Shown: piece by piece, positions 8,434 to 17,854 of the stretch | Layout of the letters: each line of letters starts with the position of its first letter | Position numbering within the stretch: the first letter of the stretch is position 1 | Position numbers and translations under genes: made by a program | Source of the DNA: an uncultured Tolumonas sp. | GTDB lineage: Bacteria; Pseudomonadota; Gammaproteobacteria; Enterobacterales; Aeromonadaceae | DNA: 61,155 nucleotides | Assembly (NCBI RefSeq): GCF_963676665.1 | Contig: NZ_OY781387.1 | Coordinates: 42,501-103,655, forward strand | Direction: 5' to 3' | Notes under the pieces: model-generated | The model's input: the letters and a program-made list of their open reading frames with translations, nothing else | What the model was told of the DNA's origin: nothing | Database searches by the model: none

Positions 8434-10196
8434 TTTATTTTCCGAAACAAATAATTGCCGCGGATTTTGCGCCACAAACCAAACACATCGGTTTTCGGGA
8501 AAATCGCAATCCGACGAATGGCCAGATTATCTTGGTGCATAGCTAACGGACCAGAGTTAGTGGCTACAGCAAAGGGATAACCCGCTTCAGCAACTAAATT
8601 TTTACTCTGCTCATTATAATCGCCATAGGGATACGCAAACGAAATTAATGTTTTTCCGAGTAGTTGCTCTAGTACTTTTTTATTTTCAACAATCTGATGC
8701 TGTTGTTCGGTTGCAGTCAGTTTGCTGAGGCGGGGGTGTGTCAGTGTATGACCGCCGATCTCGACATAACCGCTGTTAGCAATTTGTGTTAACTCATCCG
8801 GTGTCATCAGCGGCACTGGGCGATCTGGATTTTCACTGACATCGACATCCCAGCGATTATGGTTTTCACCGCTCACTGCATAAATGACGGCTTTGAAATT
8901 ATATTTTTTCAGCAGCGGCAACAGCAGGGTGAGATTATCGCGATACCCATCGTCCACCGTAATGATGACGAATTTTTTACCCGGTTGCAGGCGGTGAATA
9001 AAACCATGCTCGGCCAGATCCTGAAAAGTCAGCGTTTCATAACCTAGCCATTTCAGCAGTTTGAAATGTTTTTCCAGCATGCTGACGGGTAACCAGGTGC
9101 CATGCACACCTTTTTCGGAATCCTGTTGGATAAAACGGTGGTACATAATGACCGGCACTTCACGCTGGCGGGTGTAGATGTAAGCATCCTGATACACCTG
9201 CTCCAACTGGGTGACAATACGATTCAGATCATATTCCTGCTGGATCTGTTGCCTTACATGGCTATCGGTTTGCTGTAATGCAATACCCCTTTCAATTTCA
9301 TCGATGAGTGCTGGAAAATCAATATCGAGGTCTTTCGGACCGATGTCACCAAAGTTACTGGCTAAGGCTTCGGTTACCCGTTCTGGCGTGATGAGTCCGA
9401 TGGCTTTGGCTTCGCCAATGGCGAGGGTCGGGCGGCCACAAAGCAGTGACTCCATGGCTACACGGCCGGCACCGATCACCAGATCGGCTTGTTGCATCCG
9501 TGCTGGAATGTCTTGTACGTAACCGACAAATTCGACGCTGTTTTGAAAGCGTTGGAAACGCTCGGTGACTTGGCTACCGCTGATCACCTGCACGCGGTAA
9601 CGTTTCAGATCGATCACTTCATCAAGCAAACGGTAACAGACATCGCCTTTTGGGCCTGTCAGACGGCCAACAATGATGATCAACGGTTTGTCGTTGTGCG
9701 GTGGTGTTATGGCGGTGAATTTTTCTGTTTCTATGCCGTTACGGATGACATGGATCTGATCGGCAGGAACACCTAATGAATCAATCAGTTGTTGCTTGAT
9801 ATCCTCACACACAGCAACCGCAGCATAACCTAACGCATGAAATGCTTTGCGTGAGGCATGCACGGGCTGACGGCCATGCACGGTGGTGATCATCGGGGTA
9901 CCGGTAAGTTTACAGGCGATGTAGCTGCTCCAGCCGGAAGCACGGCTATGTGCGTGTACCAGTTGGATTTTATGTTTTTTAATCAGCCAAATCAGATAGG
10001 CCACGTGCCAGAAGCGGCGTGGAATACTGCGTTTATTAAAACGCAGCTTAAAAAACGTGCCCTGTGTGGGTTTGGTCAGCGTGTCGGAAACGAAAAAGAC
10101 CTGATGGCCTTTTTCGATCAGTTTGTCACCGATAGTGGTGGCATACACTTCCGCACCAGTTACTTCTAACTGGGAGAGGGCCATCAGGATGTTCAT
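8430..10196 (-). CDS. wahA: WahA-like bifunctional glycosyltransferase (GT4) and polysaccharide deacetylase (CE4)
   Basis: The 588-residue protein fuses two enzymes. Residues 1 to about 340 form a GT-B family 4 transferase: ALSQLEVTGAEVYA, HAHSRASGW, VIRNGIETEKF, VGRLTGPKG and AMESLLCGRPT. Residues about 345-588 form a NodB-type deacetylase: VIMYHRF, the metal/catalytic Asp pair in TVDDGYRDN (415-416), GGHTLTHPRL with His 483 and 487, and AYPYGDYN. In Aeromonas, WahA of this architecture transfers GlcNAc to the LPS core and then removes the acetyl group to leave GlcN. The same reaction is inferred here, giving a free amine in the core. It follows hldD by 46 nt and overlaps waaL. Confidence 0.87.
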   Translation of the reverse strand: MNILMALSQLEVTGAEVYATTIGDKLIEKGHQVFFVSDTLTKPTQGTFFKLRFNKRSIPRRFWHVAYLIWLIKKHKIQLVHAHSRASGWSSYIACKLTGTPMITTVHGRQPVHASRKAFHALGYAAVAVCEDIKQQLIDSLGVPADQIHVIRNGIETEKFTAITPPHNDKPLIIIVGRLTGPKGDVCYRLLDEVIDLKRYRVQVISGSQVTERFQRFQNSVEFVGYVQDIPARMQQADLVIGAGRVAMESLLCGRPTLAIGEAKAIGLITPERVTEALASNFGDIGPKDLDIDFPALIDEIERGIALQQTDSHVRQQIQQEYDLNRIVTQLEQVYQDAYIYTRQREVPVIMYHRFIQQDSEKGVHGTWLPVSMLEKHFKLLKWLGYETLTFQDLAEHGFIHRLQPGKKFVIITVDDGYRDNLTLLLPLLKKYNFKAVIYAVSGENHNRWDVDVSENPDRPVPLMTPDELTQIANSGYVEIGGHTLTHPRLSKLTATEQQHQIVENKKVLEQLLGKTLISFAYPYGDYNEQSKNLVAEAGYPFAVATNSGPLAMHQDNLAIRRIAIFPKTDVFGLWRKIRGNYLFRKIK

Positions 10197-10242
10197 GCAA
10201 TCAATCTCGCAACTGCGGGGCCTGAGACCCCCAACAACAGGG

Positions 10243-11196
10243 TTATTTGTTTAACCACGCCATGTATTCAGCGACACCTTCCGCGACGGTGCGGAATTTC
10301 ACATCACAGCCGGTGGCACGCAGTTTGGTCAGATCAGCTTGAGTGAAGCTCTGGTAACGGCCCTTCAGGTGGTCTGGGAACGGAATGTACTCAATTTCAC
10401 CTTTCCCGTGGTGTTTCAATACTGCTTCGGCGACGTTCTGGAATGGCTCTGCTTTGCCAGTACCGCAGTTGAAGATGCCGGATTTGTCCGGGTGGTTCAT
10501 AAACCACAGCACCACTTTGGCGACATCTTCCACGTAGATGAAGTCGCGGGTCTGACCGCCGTTCGGGAAGCCGTCACAACCTTCGAACAGTTTGACGTTT
10601 TCACCTTTCAGCACCTGATTATTCAGGTGGAATGCCACGCTGGCCATGCTGCCTTTATGCTGTTCACGCGGGCCATACACGTTGAAATATTTTAAGCCCA
10701 CGATCTGCAGATCGGTTTCCGGCAGAATACGACGCACATATTCATCAAACAGGAATTTTGAGTAGCCATAGACGTTCAGCGGTTGTTCAAAACGACGCTC
10801 TTCGATGAAGTTGTCATTGCGGCCGCCGTAAGTGGCGGCAGAAGAGGCGTAAATAAACTGTACGCCATATTCCAGACAGTAATGCAGCAGGTCTTTGGAG
10901 TATTCGTAGTTGACGTCCATCACAAATTTGCCGTTCCACTCGGTGGTGGCTGAACAGGCGCCTTGGTGCAGAATGGCGCTGATGCCGCCCCACTCTTCGA
11001 AATGATCGCCGGAAACGATGCGGGCAATAAACTCGTCTTTATCAATGTAATCAGCGATATCGAGATCAACCAGATTGGCAAATTTGGTGCCGTCAGTCAG
11101 ATCGTCAACCACGACGATGTCTTTACGACCCGCTTGGTTTAATGCTTTTACCAGATTACTGCCGATAAAACCGGCGCCACCAGTTACGATGATCAT
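10243..11196 (-). CDS. hldD: ADP-L-glycero-D-manno-heptose 6-epimerase (HldD)
   Basis: HldD converts ADP-D-glycero-D-manno-heptose to the L-glycero form, the last step in making the donor used by WaaF and the other heptosyltransferases nearby. The 317-residue protein has the NAD(P)-binding [10 protein letters not shown] at residues 5-14, the SSAATYGG segment with the catalytic Ser/Thr, and the Y-x-x-x-K pair at Tyr143/Lys147. [19 protein letters not shown] and [12 protein letters not shown] are typical of HldD. It heads the minus-strand LPS run; a small hairpin (11230-11245) and about 100 nt separate it from the second malK upstream. Confidence 0.96.
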   Translation of the reverse strand: MIIVTGGAGFIGSNLVKALNQAGRKDIVVVDDLTDGTKFANLVDLDIADYIDKDEFIARIVSGDHFEEWGGISAILHQGACSATTEWNGKFVMDVNYEYSKDLLHYCLEYGVQFIYASSAATYGGRNDNFIEERRFEQPLNVYGYSKFLFDEYVRRILPETDLQIVGLKYFNVYGPREQHKGSMASVAFHLNNQVLKGENVKLFEGCDGFPNGGQTRDFIYVEDVAKVVLWFMNHPDKSGIFNCGTGKAEPFQNVAEAVLKHHGKGEIEYIPFPDHLKGRYQSFTQADLTKLRATGCDVKFRTVAEGVAEYMAWLNK

Positions 11197-11229
11197 GTGC
11201 TATCGCCTCGCAGACGTTATCTAAAGATG

Positions 11230-11245
11230 CTCAGTGGCTACTGAG
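11230..11245 (-). other. Small hairpin between second malK and hldD
   Basis: The sequence ctcag-tggcta-ctgag forms a 5-bp stem, 9 nt longer if mismatches are allowed. No T-run follows on the minus strand, so termination after the second malK is not established. The hldD promoter presumably lies between here and 11296. Confidence 0.35.
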
Positions 11246-11295
11246 AATATGAGCCCAGTTTACCATATTTAACGCAGACTGCAGTTTGTTCTGCA

Positions 11296-12405
11296 TTACA
11301 CGCCGGGTTCCGGATGCAGTCGGCGGCATGCGCGTCCATCGGCGTGAAACAGATGACAACGCTCCGCCGGAATTCCGATCGCCAGTGGTACACCTTCCGC
11401 AACGACGGCGACATCATGGTGGCGATACACCAGCGGCTCGGTATAACCTGGCAGTTGCAGATGTATTTGGGTTTCGTTGCCAAGTTGCTCGACCACCAGA
11501 ATTTCACCATATAACTGATGCTGACTGTTATCGGCATCCAGCAGATGTTCGGGGCGAATACCCAGCGTCATCGGCTCGCCGACTGTGACATTGCTGCCGT
11601 CGACCGTCAGCCAGAGACGGGTTTGCCCCATCAGCTCCACTTCTACCTGTTGTGCTTCTACGGCCAGCACGGTGACGGGCAGGAAATTCATTTTCGGGGA
11701 ACCAATAAAACCGGCGACAAAACGGTTAGCCGGGTAATGGTAGAGTTCGAGAGGTTTGCCCACCTGAGAGATGGCGCCACCATCCAACACGACGATTTTA
11801 TGCGCCAGTGTCATGGCTTCGATCTGATCGTGGGTGACGTAAATCATGGTGCAGCCCAGTCGTTTGTGCAGCCGGGCCAGCTCAATGCGCATTTGCACCC
11901 GTAACGCGGCATCCAGATTGGACAGCGGTTCATCAAGCAGGAATACATGTGGTTCTGCCACCAGGGTACGACCAATCGCTACCCGCTGCCGTTGACCACC
12001 GGACAGTGCTTTCGGTTGGCGTTCCAGTAAGGCACTTAGTTGCAAAATATCGGCGGCTTGCTGCACGCGCTGCTGAATTTCCACTTTGTGAGTGCCGGCC
12101 AGCTTCAGGCCAAACGACATATTGTCAGCCACACTCAGGTGCGGATAGAGCGCATAGGATTGGAACACCATGCCGACACCGCGCTCGGCGGGCGGAACGT
12201 CATTCATGCGTTGTTCACCGATCAGTAAATCACCGGAAGTGATATCTTCCAGACCGGCGATCATGCGCAGTAAGGTGGATTTGCCACAACCGGACGGGCC
12301 AACAAATACCACGAACTCACCGTCGTTAATATCCAGATTGATGTCTTTGGAAATGGTGACATCGCCGAAGGTTTTACTGACGTTACGCAGGATGACTCCC
12401 GCCAT
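11296..12405 (-). CDS. malK: Second MalK-type ABC transporter ATPase
   Basis: The 369-residue ATPase is the same length as the malK at 14922-16031 and very similar across the nucleotide-binding domain. Walker [10 protein letters not shown] is at 36-44, followed by the signature LSGGQRQR, Walker [13 protein letters not shown] and switch His in VTHDQIEAM; all are intact. The C-terminal regulatory domain is more divergent between the copies but keeps LGIRPEHLL and [11 protein letters not shown]. MalK energises the MalFGK2 maltose importer and in enterics restrains MalT. This copy lies after malM, 183 nt downstream, with hairpins and one MalT-box-like sequence in the gap. It could power the same MalFG or another CUT1 importer encoded elsewhere. 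Confidence 0.9.
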   Translation of the reverse strand: MAGVILRNVSKTFGDVTISKDINLDINDGEFVVFVGPSGCGKSTLLRMIAGLEDITSGDLLIGEQRMNDVPPAERGVGMVFQSYALYPHLSVADNMSFGLKLAGTHKVEIQQRVQQAADILQLSALLERQPKALSGGQRQRVAIGRTLVAEPHVFLLDEPLSNLDAALRVQMRIELARLHKRLGCTMIYVTHDQIEAMTLAHKIVVLDGGAISQVGKPLELYHYPANRFVAGFIGSPKMNFLPVTVLAVEAQQVEVELMGQTRLWLTVDGSNVTVGEPMTLGIRPEHLLDADNSQHQLYGEILVVEQLGNETQIHLQLPGYTEPLVYRHHDVAVVAEGVPLAIGIPAERCHLFHADGRACRRLHPEPGV

Positions 12406-12482
12406 ATCTGGCTCCTTACTGCTTGTTTTTGCTGGTGGAATGAACTTATTACACCGTTAGGTGAGAATAATGCCCTGAGTCG

Positions 12483-12492
12483 GGGCATGAGG
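12483..12492 (+). promoter_or_regulatory. Possible single MalT box upstream of second malK
   Basis: GGGCATGAGG differs at one position from the MalT-box core GGGGATGAGG. It lies 78 nt upstream of the second malK start but in the opposite orientation to the gene and without a clear partner, so function is doubtful. Confidence 0.25.
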
Positions 12493-12541
12493 AAATCCTG
12501 AAGGTGTATTTTTGCGAAGCGGCGGGCTTTTCGGCTGATGA

Positions 12542-12563
12542 GCCTGCCCGGATATAGGCAGGC
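12542..12563. other. Hairpin after malM
   Basis: gcctgcc-cggatata-ggcaggc is a perfect 7-bp stem 26 nt after the malM stop. No T-run follows in the malM direction, so it more likely marks or protects the malM 3' end than terminates fully. A second weaker hairpin (tgccc/ggggca) lies near 12471-12487. Confidence 0.5.
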
Positions 12564-12588
12564 CATTTTTACGCACGGGTGGAATGGT

Positions 12589-13473
12589 TTAATGGCGTGG
12601 CTGCACATTGTCCATGAAAGTGGCACGGGCAGATGATGAACCCAGACGTTCGGCTTCTTGCAGCAGGGTTAAGGCTTGCGATAGATCGCCAGCTTTGACT
12701 GCCTGACGGATCTGCTGGTTAAAGTAATTTTCGGTGGCGGGTAATAAGGCCACGGTGGTTGCTGCTTTCTCAGTGACAGCCGGTGAACTGGCGGCTGAGA
12801 GCGGTGTCGCAATGGCGGTGGTGTCATTATTGCCGATGCTAGTGCTGCCGATACTAATAGTATCGTTGGTGCGTTCGGCGCTGATTTTCAGACTAAGCTG
12901 ACCACTGTTGGCGTGTTGTGCCACGGGGTCGGGAATATCCGGCGGCTGGTTGCCGGTGGCTTTGGCATACGCTTTGGATGCGCCTTGCAAGACGGTCTGC
13001 TGCTGTAAATCCCGCGAAGTGGTGTAGACCAGCAGATAGATACTTTTTTGCCCCGGTGCTGGTGAAAGCTTCAATGTACTTTCCAGACGATCACCGGTCA
13101 GCAGCGACGCGGGTTGATAACTGAACTGGTTGCTGGGGTAAAACGCAGCCGGGCGTTGTTGTTGGTCCAACACCAGTACGTTGGGGGCGAACACCTGTTT
13201 ACCCTCGATCAGACTGCGTACCCGGATGGTCAGCGCGCCATGATCGGCAGGTAATTGCAGCGCCAGCACTTTGCCACTGGCATCGCTAAAGGTGGCGGTT
13301 TGTCCGGCACTGCTCAGATCAAATTCCTGCGTTTGTCCGATCGTGCTTGCTTGCCAGTGTATGGTTTGTAACTGCGCCGTGGTAAGTGTCGGCGCCACAG
13401 AAGAGTCGGTTGCGAAGGCGGAAAGACTGGTCAGCGTCAGAGAAAGGCAGAGGGCGAGCGCAGTGTGTTTCAT
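12589..13473 (-). CDS. malM: Maltose operon periplasmic protein MalM
   Basis: The 294-residue protein begins with a clear signal peptide ([21 protein letters not shown], cleavage after residue 21). It contains a MalM-like beta domain with LTIRVRSLIEG, VLVLDQQQRPAAF and SIYLLVYTTSRDLQQ, and a C-terminal helical tail ATENYFNQQIRQAVKAGD. MalM is a periplasmic component of the lamB operon whose molecular role remains unclear. It follows lamB, as in E. coli, with a strong hairpin in the 98-nt gap. The Ser/Thr- and Ala-rich linker near residues 205-235 is low in complexity. Confidence 0.9.
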   Translation of the reverse strand: MKHTALALCLSLTLTSLSAFATDSSVAPTLTTAQLQTIHWQASTIGQTQEFDLSSAGQTATFSDASGKVLALQLPADHGALTIRVRSLIEGKQVFAPNVLVLDQQQRPAAFYPSNQFSYQPASLLTGDRLESTLKLSPAPGQKSIYLLVYTTSRDLQQQTVLQGASKAYAKATGNQPPDIPDPVAQHANSGQLSLKISAERTNDTISIGSTSIGNNDTTAIATPLSAASSPAVTEKAATTVALLPATENYFNQQIRQAVKAGDLSQALTLLQEAERLGSSSARATFMDNVQPRH

Positions 13474-13511
13474 AAGAGATCCTTACAAACAGCGATAAAG
13501 GAACGGAGAAC

Positions 13512-13533
13512 AACCGGCTCCGCAGAGCCGGTT
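13512..13533. other. Intergenic hairpin between lamB and malM
   Basis: aaccggctc-cgca-gagccggtt is a perfect 9-bp stem with a 4-nt loop, 39 nt after the lamB stop. No T-run follows on the minus strand. It could stabilise the lamB message 3' end and lower malM expression, as enteric mal operons do with intergenic hairpins. Confidence 0.65.
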
Positions 13534-13571
13534 TGATAAGGTGACAACTCACGTGTGTAATAACCTAAGTT

Positions 13572-14921
<1,350 letters not shown>

Positions 14922-16031
14922 CTAGACGCCCAATTCTTTATGCAGACGACGGCAGGCGGTGCCATCCTCTCGGAACAGATGACAGCGATGGACGGGCAGG
15001 CCGATTTCAATCATCGAACCTTCCTCGACCAGGGCGACGTCGTTGTGGCGATAGACCAGATTTTGCTGAATAGTGGGCATTTGCACGTGGATCTGGGTTT
15101 CGTTGCCCAGCTGTTCGACCACGCTAATTTCACCGCGCAGGCGGTATTCGGCTTCGTCACCGGGCAGCAGATGTTCCGGGCGAATACCGAGTGACAGCAT
15201 GCTGCCGACTTGTAGGTCGCGGCCATCTACCTGCAGCCATAACAGCTGTTCATCCGGCAGTTCGACCTGCACGCGTTTGGCTTCGGTGGCATGCACCCGC
15301 ACCGGCAGGAAGTTCATTTTTGGCGAGCCGATAAAGCCGGCGACAAAACGGTTGGCTGGGTAGTGATACAGCTCAAGTGGTTTACCAACCTGTGCAATGC
15401 GGCCGCCTTCCAGCACCACGATCTTGTCGGCCAGTGTCATCGCTTCGACCTGATCGTGAGTGACGTAAATCATGGTGCTGCGCAGCCGTTTATGCAGACG
15501 GGCAATTTCGATACGCATCTGCACGCGCAAGCCGGCATCGAGGTTCGACAGTGGTTCATCGAGCAGAAATACTTGCGGTTCAGCCACCAGTGTGCGGCCT
15601 ATGGCGACACGTTGGCGCTGACCGCCGGATAAGGCTTTCGGTTTACGATCGAGCAGATGTGCCAGTTGCAACACTTCCGAGGCATGATTGACGCGTTGCT
15701 GGATCTGCGGTTTATCTGCGCCGGCCAGCTTCAGGCCAAACGACATGTTGTCGGCCACCGAAAGATGCGGATAGAGCGCATACGATTGAAACACCATGCC
15801 GACGCCGCGTTCAGCCGGTGGTACATCGTTCATGCGTTTTTCGCCGATCATCAAATCACCGGCGGTAATGTCTTCTAAGCCTGCAATCATGCGCAGCAGC
15901 GTCGATTTACCGCAGCCGGACGGACCGACAAAGACCACAAATTCGCCGTTATGGATCTCCAGATTGATGTCTTTGGAAATCGCCACATCCCCGTAGGTTT
16001 TGCTTACGTTATGTAGTGTCACGCCCGCCAT
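14922..16031 (-). CDS. malK: Maltose/maltodextrin importer ATPase MalK
   Basis: This is the canonical copy: divergent from malEFG and followed by lamB and malM. The 369-residue protein (E. coli MalK is 371) has Walker [10 protein letters not shown] at 36-44, signature [13 protein letters not shown], Walker [13 protein letters not shown] and the switch region VTHDQVEAM. The C-terminal regulatory domain includes [16 protein letters not shown] and LGIRPEHLL. Two copies drive the MalFG membrane channel, and the regulatory domain in enterics binds MalT and EIIA-Glc. The start has aaggag 7 nt upstream. MalT-box-like sequences lie 117-140 bp upstream in the shared regulatory region. Confidence 0.94.
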   Translation of the reverse strand: MAGVTLHNVSKTYGDVAISKDINLEIHNGEFVVFVGPSGCGKSTLLRMIAGLEDITAGDLMIGEKRMNDVPPAERGVGMVFQSYALYPHLSVADNMSFGLKLAGADKPQIQQRVNHASEVLQLAHLLDRKPKALSGGQRQRVAIGRTLVAEPQVFLLDEPLSNLDAGLRVQMRIEIARLHKRLRSTMIYVTHDQVEAMTLADKIVVLEGGRIAQVGKPLELYHYPANRFVAGFIGSPKMNFLPVRVHATEAKRVQVELPDEQLLWLQVDGRDLQVGSMLSLGIRPEHLLPGDEAEYRLRGEISVVEQLGNETQIHVQMPTIQQNLVYRHNDVALVEEGSMIEIGLPVHRCHLFREDGTACRRLHKELGV

Positions 16032-16147
16032 GAATTACTCCTTACCACCGAATGTCCCGGATTTTGTGTTGCTACCGGATTACTGACTGGTGCTCATAGT
16101 GCGCGGGGTTGACGAGGCGTAAATCATCCAAAAAAAAGTTTTTCGAG

Positions 16148-16170
16148 GGGGATGAGGCGGGTGGAGGAGG
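16148..16170 (+). promoter_or_regulatory. Pair of MalT boxes
   Basis: GGGGATGAGG at 16148-16157 is an exact copy of the core MalT box. GTGGAGGAGG at 16161-16170 matches at 9 of 10 positions if G/T is allowed at position 6. The two are direct repeats with a 13-bp period. Confidence 0.75.
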
Positions 16171-16221
16171 TTAGCCCTCGGATTGGTGGAGTGACCGGTT
16201 AAACCTTGAATCAGCAGAAAA

Positions 16222-16241
16222 TGTGTGAGGTTTACCGCAAA
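16222..16241 (+). promoter_or_regulatory. Possible CRP site
   Basis: TGTGA-GGTTTA-CCGCA has one perfect CRP half-site and three of five matches in the other. Position between the MalT-box clusters is plausible, but the match is weak. Confidence 0.3.
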
Positions 16242-16310
16242 CTGAGCAGGTGATTTTGTTGCGCCAGCGCACAAAACCTATGGTTGTGCTGACTGGCTCA
16301 CACAAATCAG

Positions 16311-16335
16311 GGGGAGGGGCGTAGAAGGGAGGAGG
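16311..16335 (+). promoter_or_regulatory. Second cluster of MalT-box-like sequences
   Basis: GGGGAGGGGC (16311-16320, 8 of 10) and AGGGAGGAGG (16326-16335, 9 of 10) are direct repeats 15 bp apart, reading toward malE. They are the likely activator sites for malEFG. Confidence 0.55.
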
Positions 16336-16451
16336 ATGCCAGTATCGCTACGCCACTGCAGACTGTGTACCGTTGCCGGAAAAGAAGGTCGATGCAGTTT
16401 CTGTGTTGTCTCAGTTATCCCCCTTTTCTCCGGACTATCAATACCCACACA

Positions 16452-16555
16452 ACTTGGAGTTGCAGGTAGGCGGCAAGTGAATGAGACCCCATGAGCATAG
16501 ATAAACTATGTGATTGGGGCGAATGAACGCAGCCAACACCGCTGCAACTTCAAGT
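16452..16555. repeat. 104-bp imperfect palindromic intergenic repeat in the malE leader
   Basis: Left arm (16452-16500) starts acttggagttgcag and ends gagcatag; right arm (16506-16555) starts ctatgtga and ends ctgcaacttcaagt. The arm tips pair at 13 of 14 positions, and catag/ctatg flanks a 5-nt centre. It resembles, from memory, non-coding palindromic repeats scattered between genes in several gammaproteobacteria. No transposase is present. No second copy was noticed in this window, so dispersal is untested here. Confidence 0.7.
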
Positions 16556-16602
16556 GGGAAGGGGATAACAGCTTCGTTATGCCATTCAAGAAGGATGTGA
16601 CA

Positions 16603-17784
16603 ATGAAAAAGATAAAAAATCTGGCGCTGACCGCATTAGCCGCTCTCGTAATTTCTGCACCGGCGATGGCCAAATTGCAGGAAGGGAAACTGGTTATCTG
16701 GATCAATGGTGATAAAGGTTATAACGGTCTGGCGGAAGTCGGCAAAAAATTTGAAAAAGACACCGGCGTACAGGTGCTGGTGGAACATCCGGATAAGATG
16801 GAAGAGAAATATCCGCAAGTGGCCGCGTCTGGCGATGGCCCGGATATCGTGTTCTGGGCTCACGACCGTTTCGGTGGTTATGCGCAATCTGGTTTGCTGA
16901 CCGAAGTGCATCCATCTAAAGCACTGAAAGACAAAATGTTCCCGTTCACTTGGGATGCGGTACGTTTTAACGGAAAGCTGATCGGTTATCCGGTCGCCGT
17001 TGAAGCATTATCGCTGATTTATAACAAAGACTTGATCAAGACGCCGCCGAAGAGCTGGGAAGAAATTCCGGCTTTAGATAAAGAGTTACGCGCCAAAGGT
17101 AAGAGCGCCATCATGTGGAACCTGCAAGAGCCGTACTTCTCTTGGCCATTACTGGCAGCCGCAGGTGGTTATGCCTTCAAAGCTACTCCAGAAGGGTATG
17201 ATGCGAAAAATGTCGGCGTGAACAATGCCGGTGCGCAATCCAGCCTGCAATTCATTGTCGATTTGATCAAAAACAAACATATCTCAGCGGATGTGGATTA
17301 CTCGATTGCTGATGCGGCCTTCAATAAAGGTGAAACCGCGATGACCATCAATGGTCCGTGGGCATGGAGCAACTCCGATAAGAGCGGCATCCATTATGGT
17401 GTTGCACAGTTGCCAACCTTCAAAGGCAAAATGTCGAAAGCCTTTGTCGGTGTGTTGACTGCCGGTATTAATGCGGCCAGCCCGAATAAAGATCTGGCGG
17501 CGGAGTTTCTGGAAAACTACCTGCTGACCGATGAAGGTCTGGCCTCGGTTAACAAAGACAAACCGTTGGGCGCGGTTTCGCTGATGTCTTATCAGAAGAA
17601 ACTGGAAGCTGACCCTCGTATCGCCGCGACCATGGCGAATGCGCGTGAAGGTGAAATCATGCCAAACATCCCACAGATGACGGCGTTCTGGTATGCCGAG
17701 AAAAACGCCATTATCAATGCGACCACAGGTCGCCAGCCGGTGAAAGCCGCACTGGACGAAGTTGCAAAACAAATGACGAAGTAA
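16603..17784 (+). CDS. malE: Periplasmic maltose/maltodextrin-binding protein MalE
   Basis: MalE binds maltose and maltodextrins in the periplasm and delivers them to MalFGK2. The 393-residue precursor (E. coli 396) has signal peptide [23 protein letters not shown] (23 residues) and mature start [51 protein letters not shown] and [14 protein letters not shown] carry the sugar-binding aromatic residues expected of MalE. The ATG at 16603 is chosen over in-frame upstream starts because aagga lies 7 nt upstream, a signal peptide follows, and the longer frame runs into the palindromic repeat. It heads malEFG. Confidence 0.96.
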   Translation: MKKIKNLALTALAALVISAPAMAKLQEGKLVIWINGDKGYNGLAEVGKKFEKDTGVQVLVEHPDKMEEKYPQVAASGDGPDIVFWAHDRFGGYAQSGLLTEVHPSKALKDKMFPFTWDAVRFNGKLIGYPVAVEALSLIYNKDLIKTPPKSWEEIPALDKELRAKGKSAIMWNLQEPYFSWPLLAAAGGYAFKATPEGYDAKNVGVNNAGAQSSLQFIVDLIKNKHISADVDYSIADAAFNKGETAMTINGPWAWSNSDKSGIHYGVAQLPTFKGKMSKAFVGVLTAGINAASPNKDLAAEFLENYLLTDEGLASVNKDKPLGAVSLMSYQKKLEADPRIAATMANAREGEIMPNIPQMTAFWYAEKNAIINATTGRQPVKAALDEVAKQMTK

Positions 17785-17810
17785 TACCCCGCTCGTCGTA
17801 GTCAGAATAA

Positions 17811-17830
17811 GAGGGCGGGTTGCCGCCCTC
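17811..17830 (+). other. Hairpin between malE and malF
   Basis: gagggcgg-gttg-ccgccctc is a perfect 8-bp stem 26 nt after malE, with no T-run. It fits a message-stabilising hairpin that keeps the binding protein in excess over the membrane subunits, as the intergenic hairpins of enteric malE-malF do. Confidence 0.7.
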
Positions 17831-17854
17831 AGTTGTAATCAGACGGAGTGCCTC

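Larger units (their letters stand above)
16032..16602. promoter_or_regulatory. Divergent malK/malE regulatory region
   Basis: This 571-bp gap holds two clusters of MalT-box-like sequences (16148-16170 and 16311-16335), a weak CRP-like site (16222-16241) and a 104-bp palindromic repeat (16452-16555). The layout parallels the enteric malE-malK control region where MalT and CRP act over the whole gap. If the second box cluster drives malE, transcription would start near 16375 and the malE leader would be about 230 nt long and include the repeat; that start is an inference. Confidence 0.75.

Noticed and set aside
11949-12242. Long open frames opposite both malK genes and opposite malQ, malP, recB and others
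   Set aside because: They are antisense to well-identified genes and follow from codon bias; no domain, signal or ribosome site was convincing.
12431-12438. gctggtgg, the E. coli Chi octamer, here and at several other places (for example in malG and recC)
   Set aside because: Chi is not known to me for this lineage and Gly/Trp/Leu codon use in coding sequence produces the octamer readily; no orientation analysis was possible.
16510-16602. In-frame extension upstream of malE
   Set aside because: It runs through the palindromic repeat and would bury the signal peptide; 16603 has a good ribosome site.
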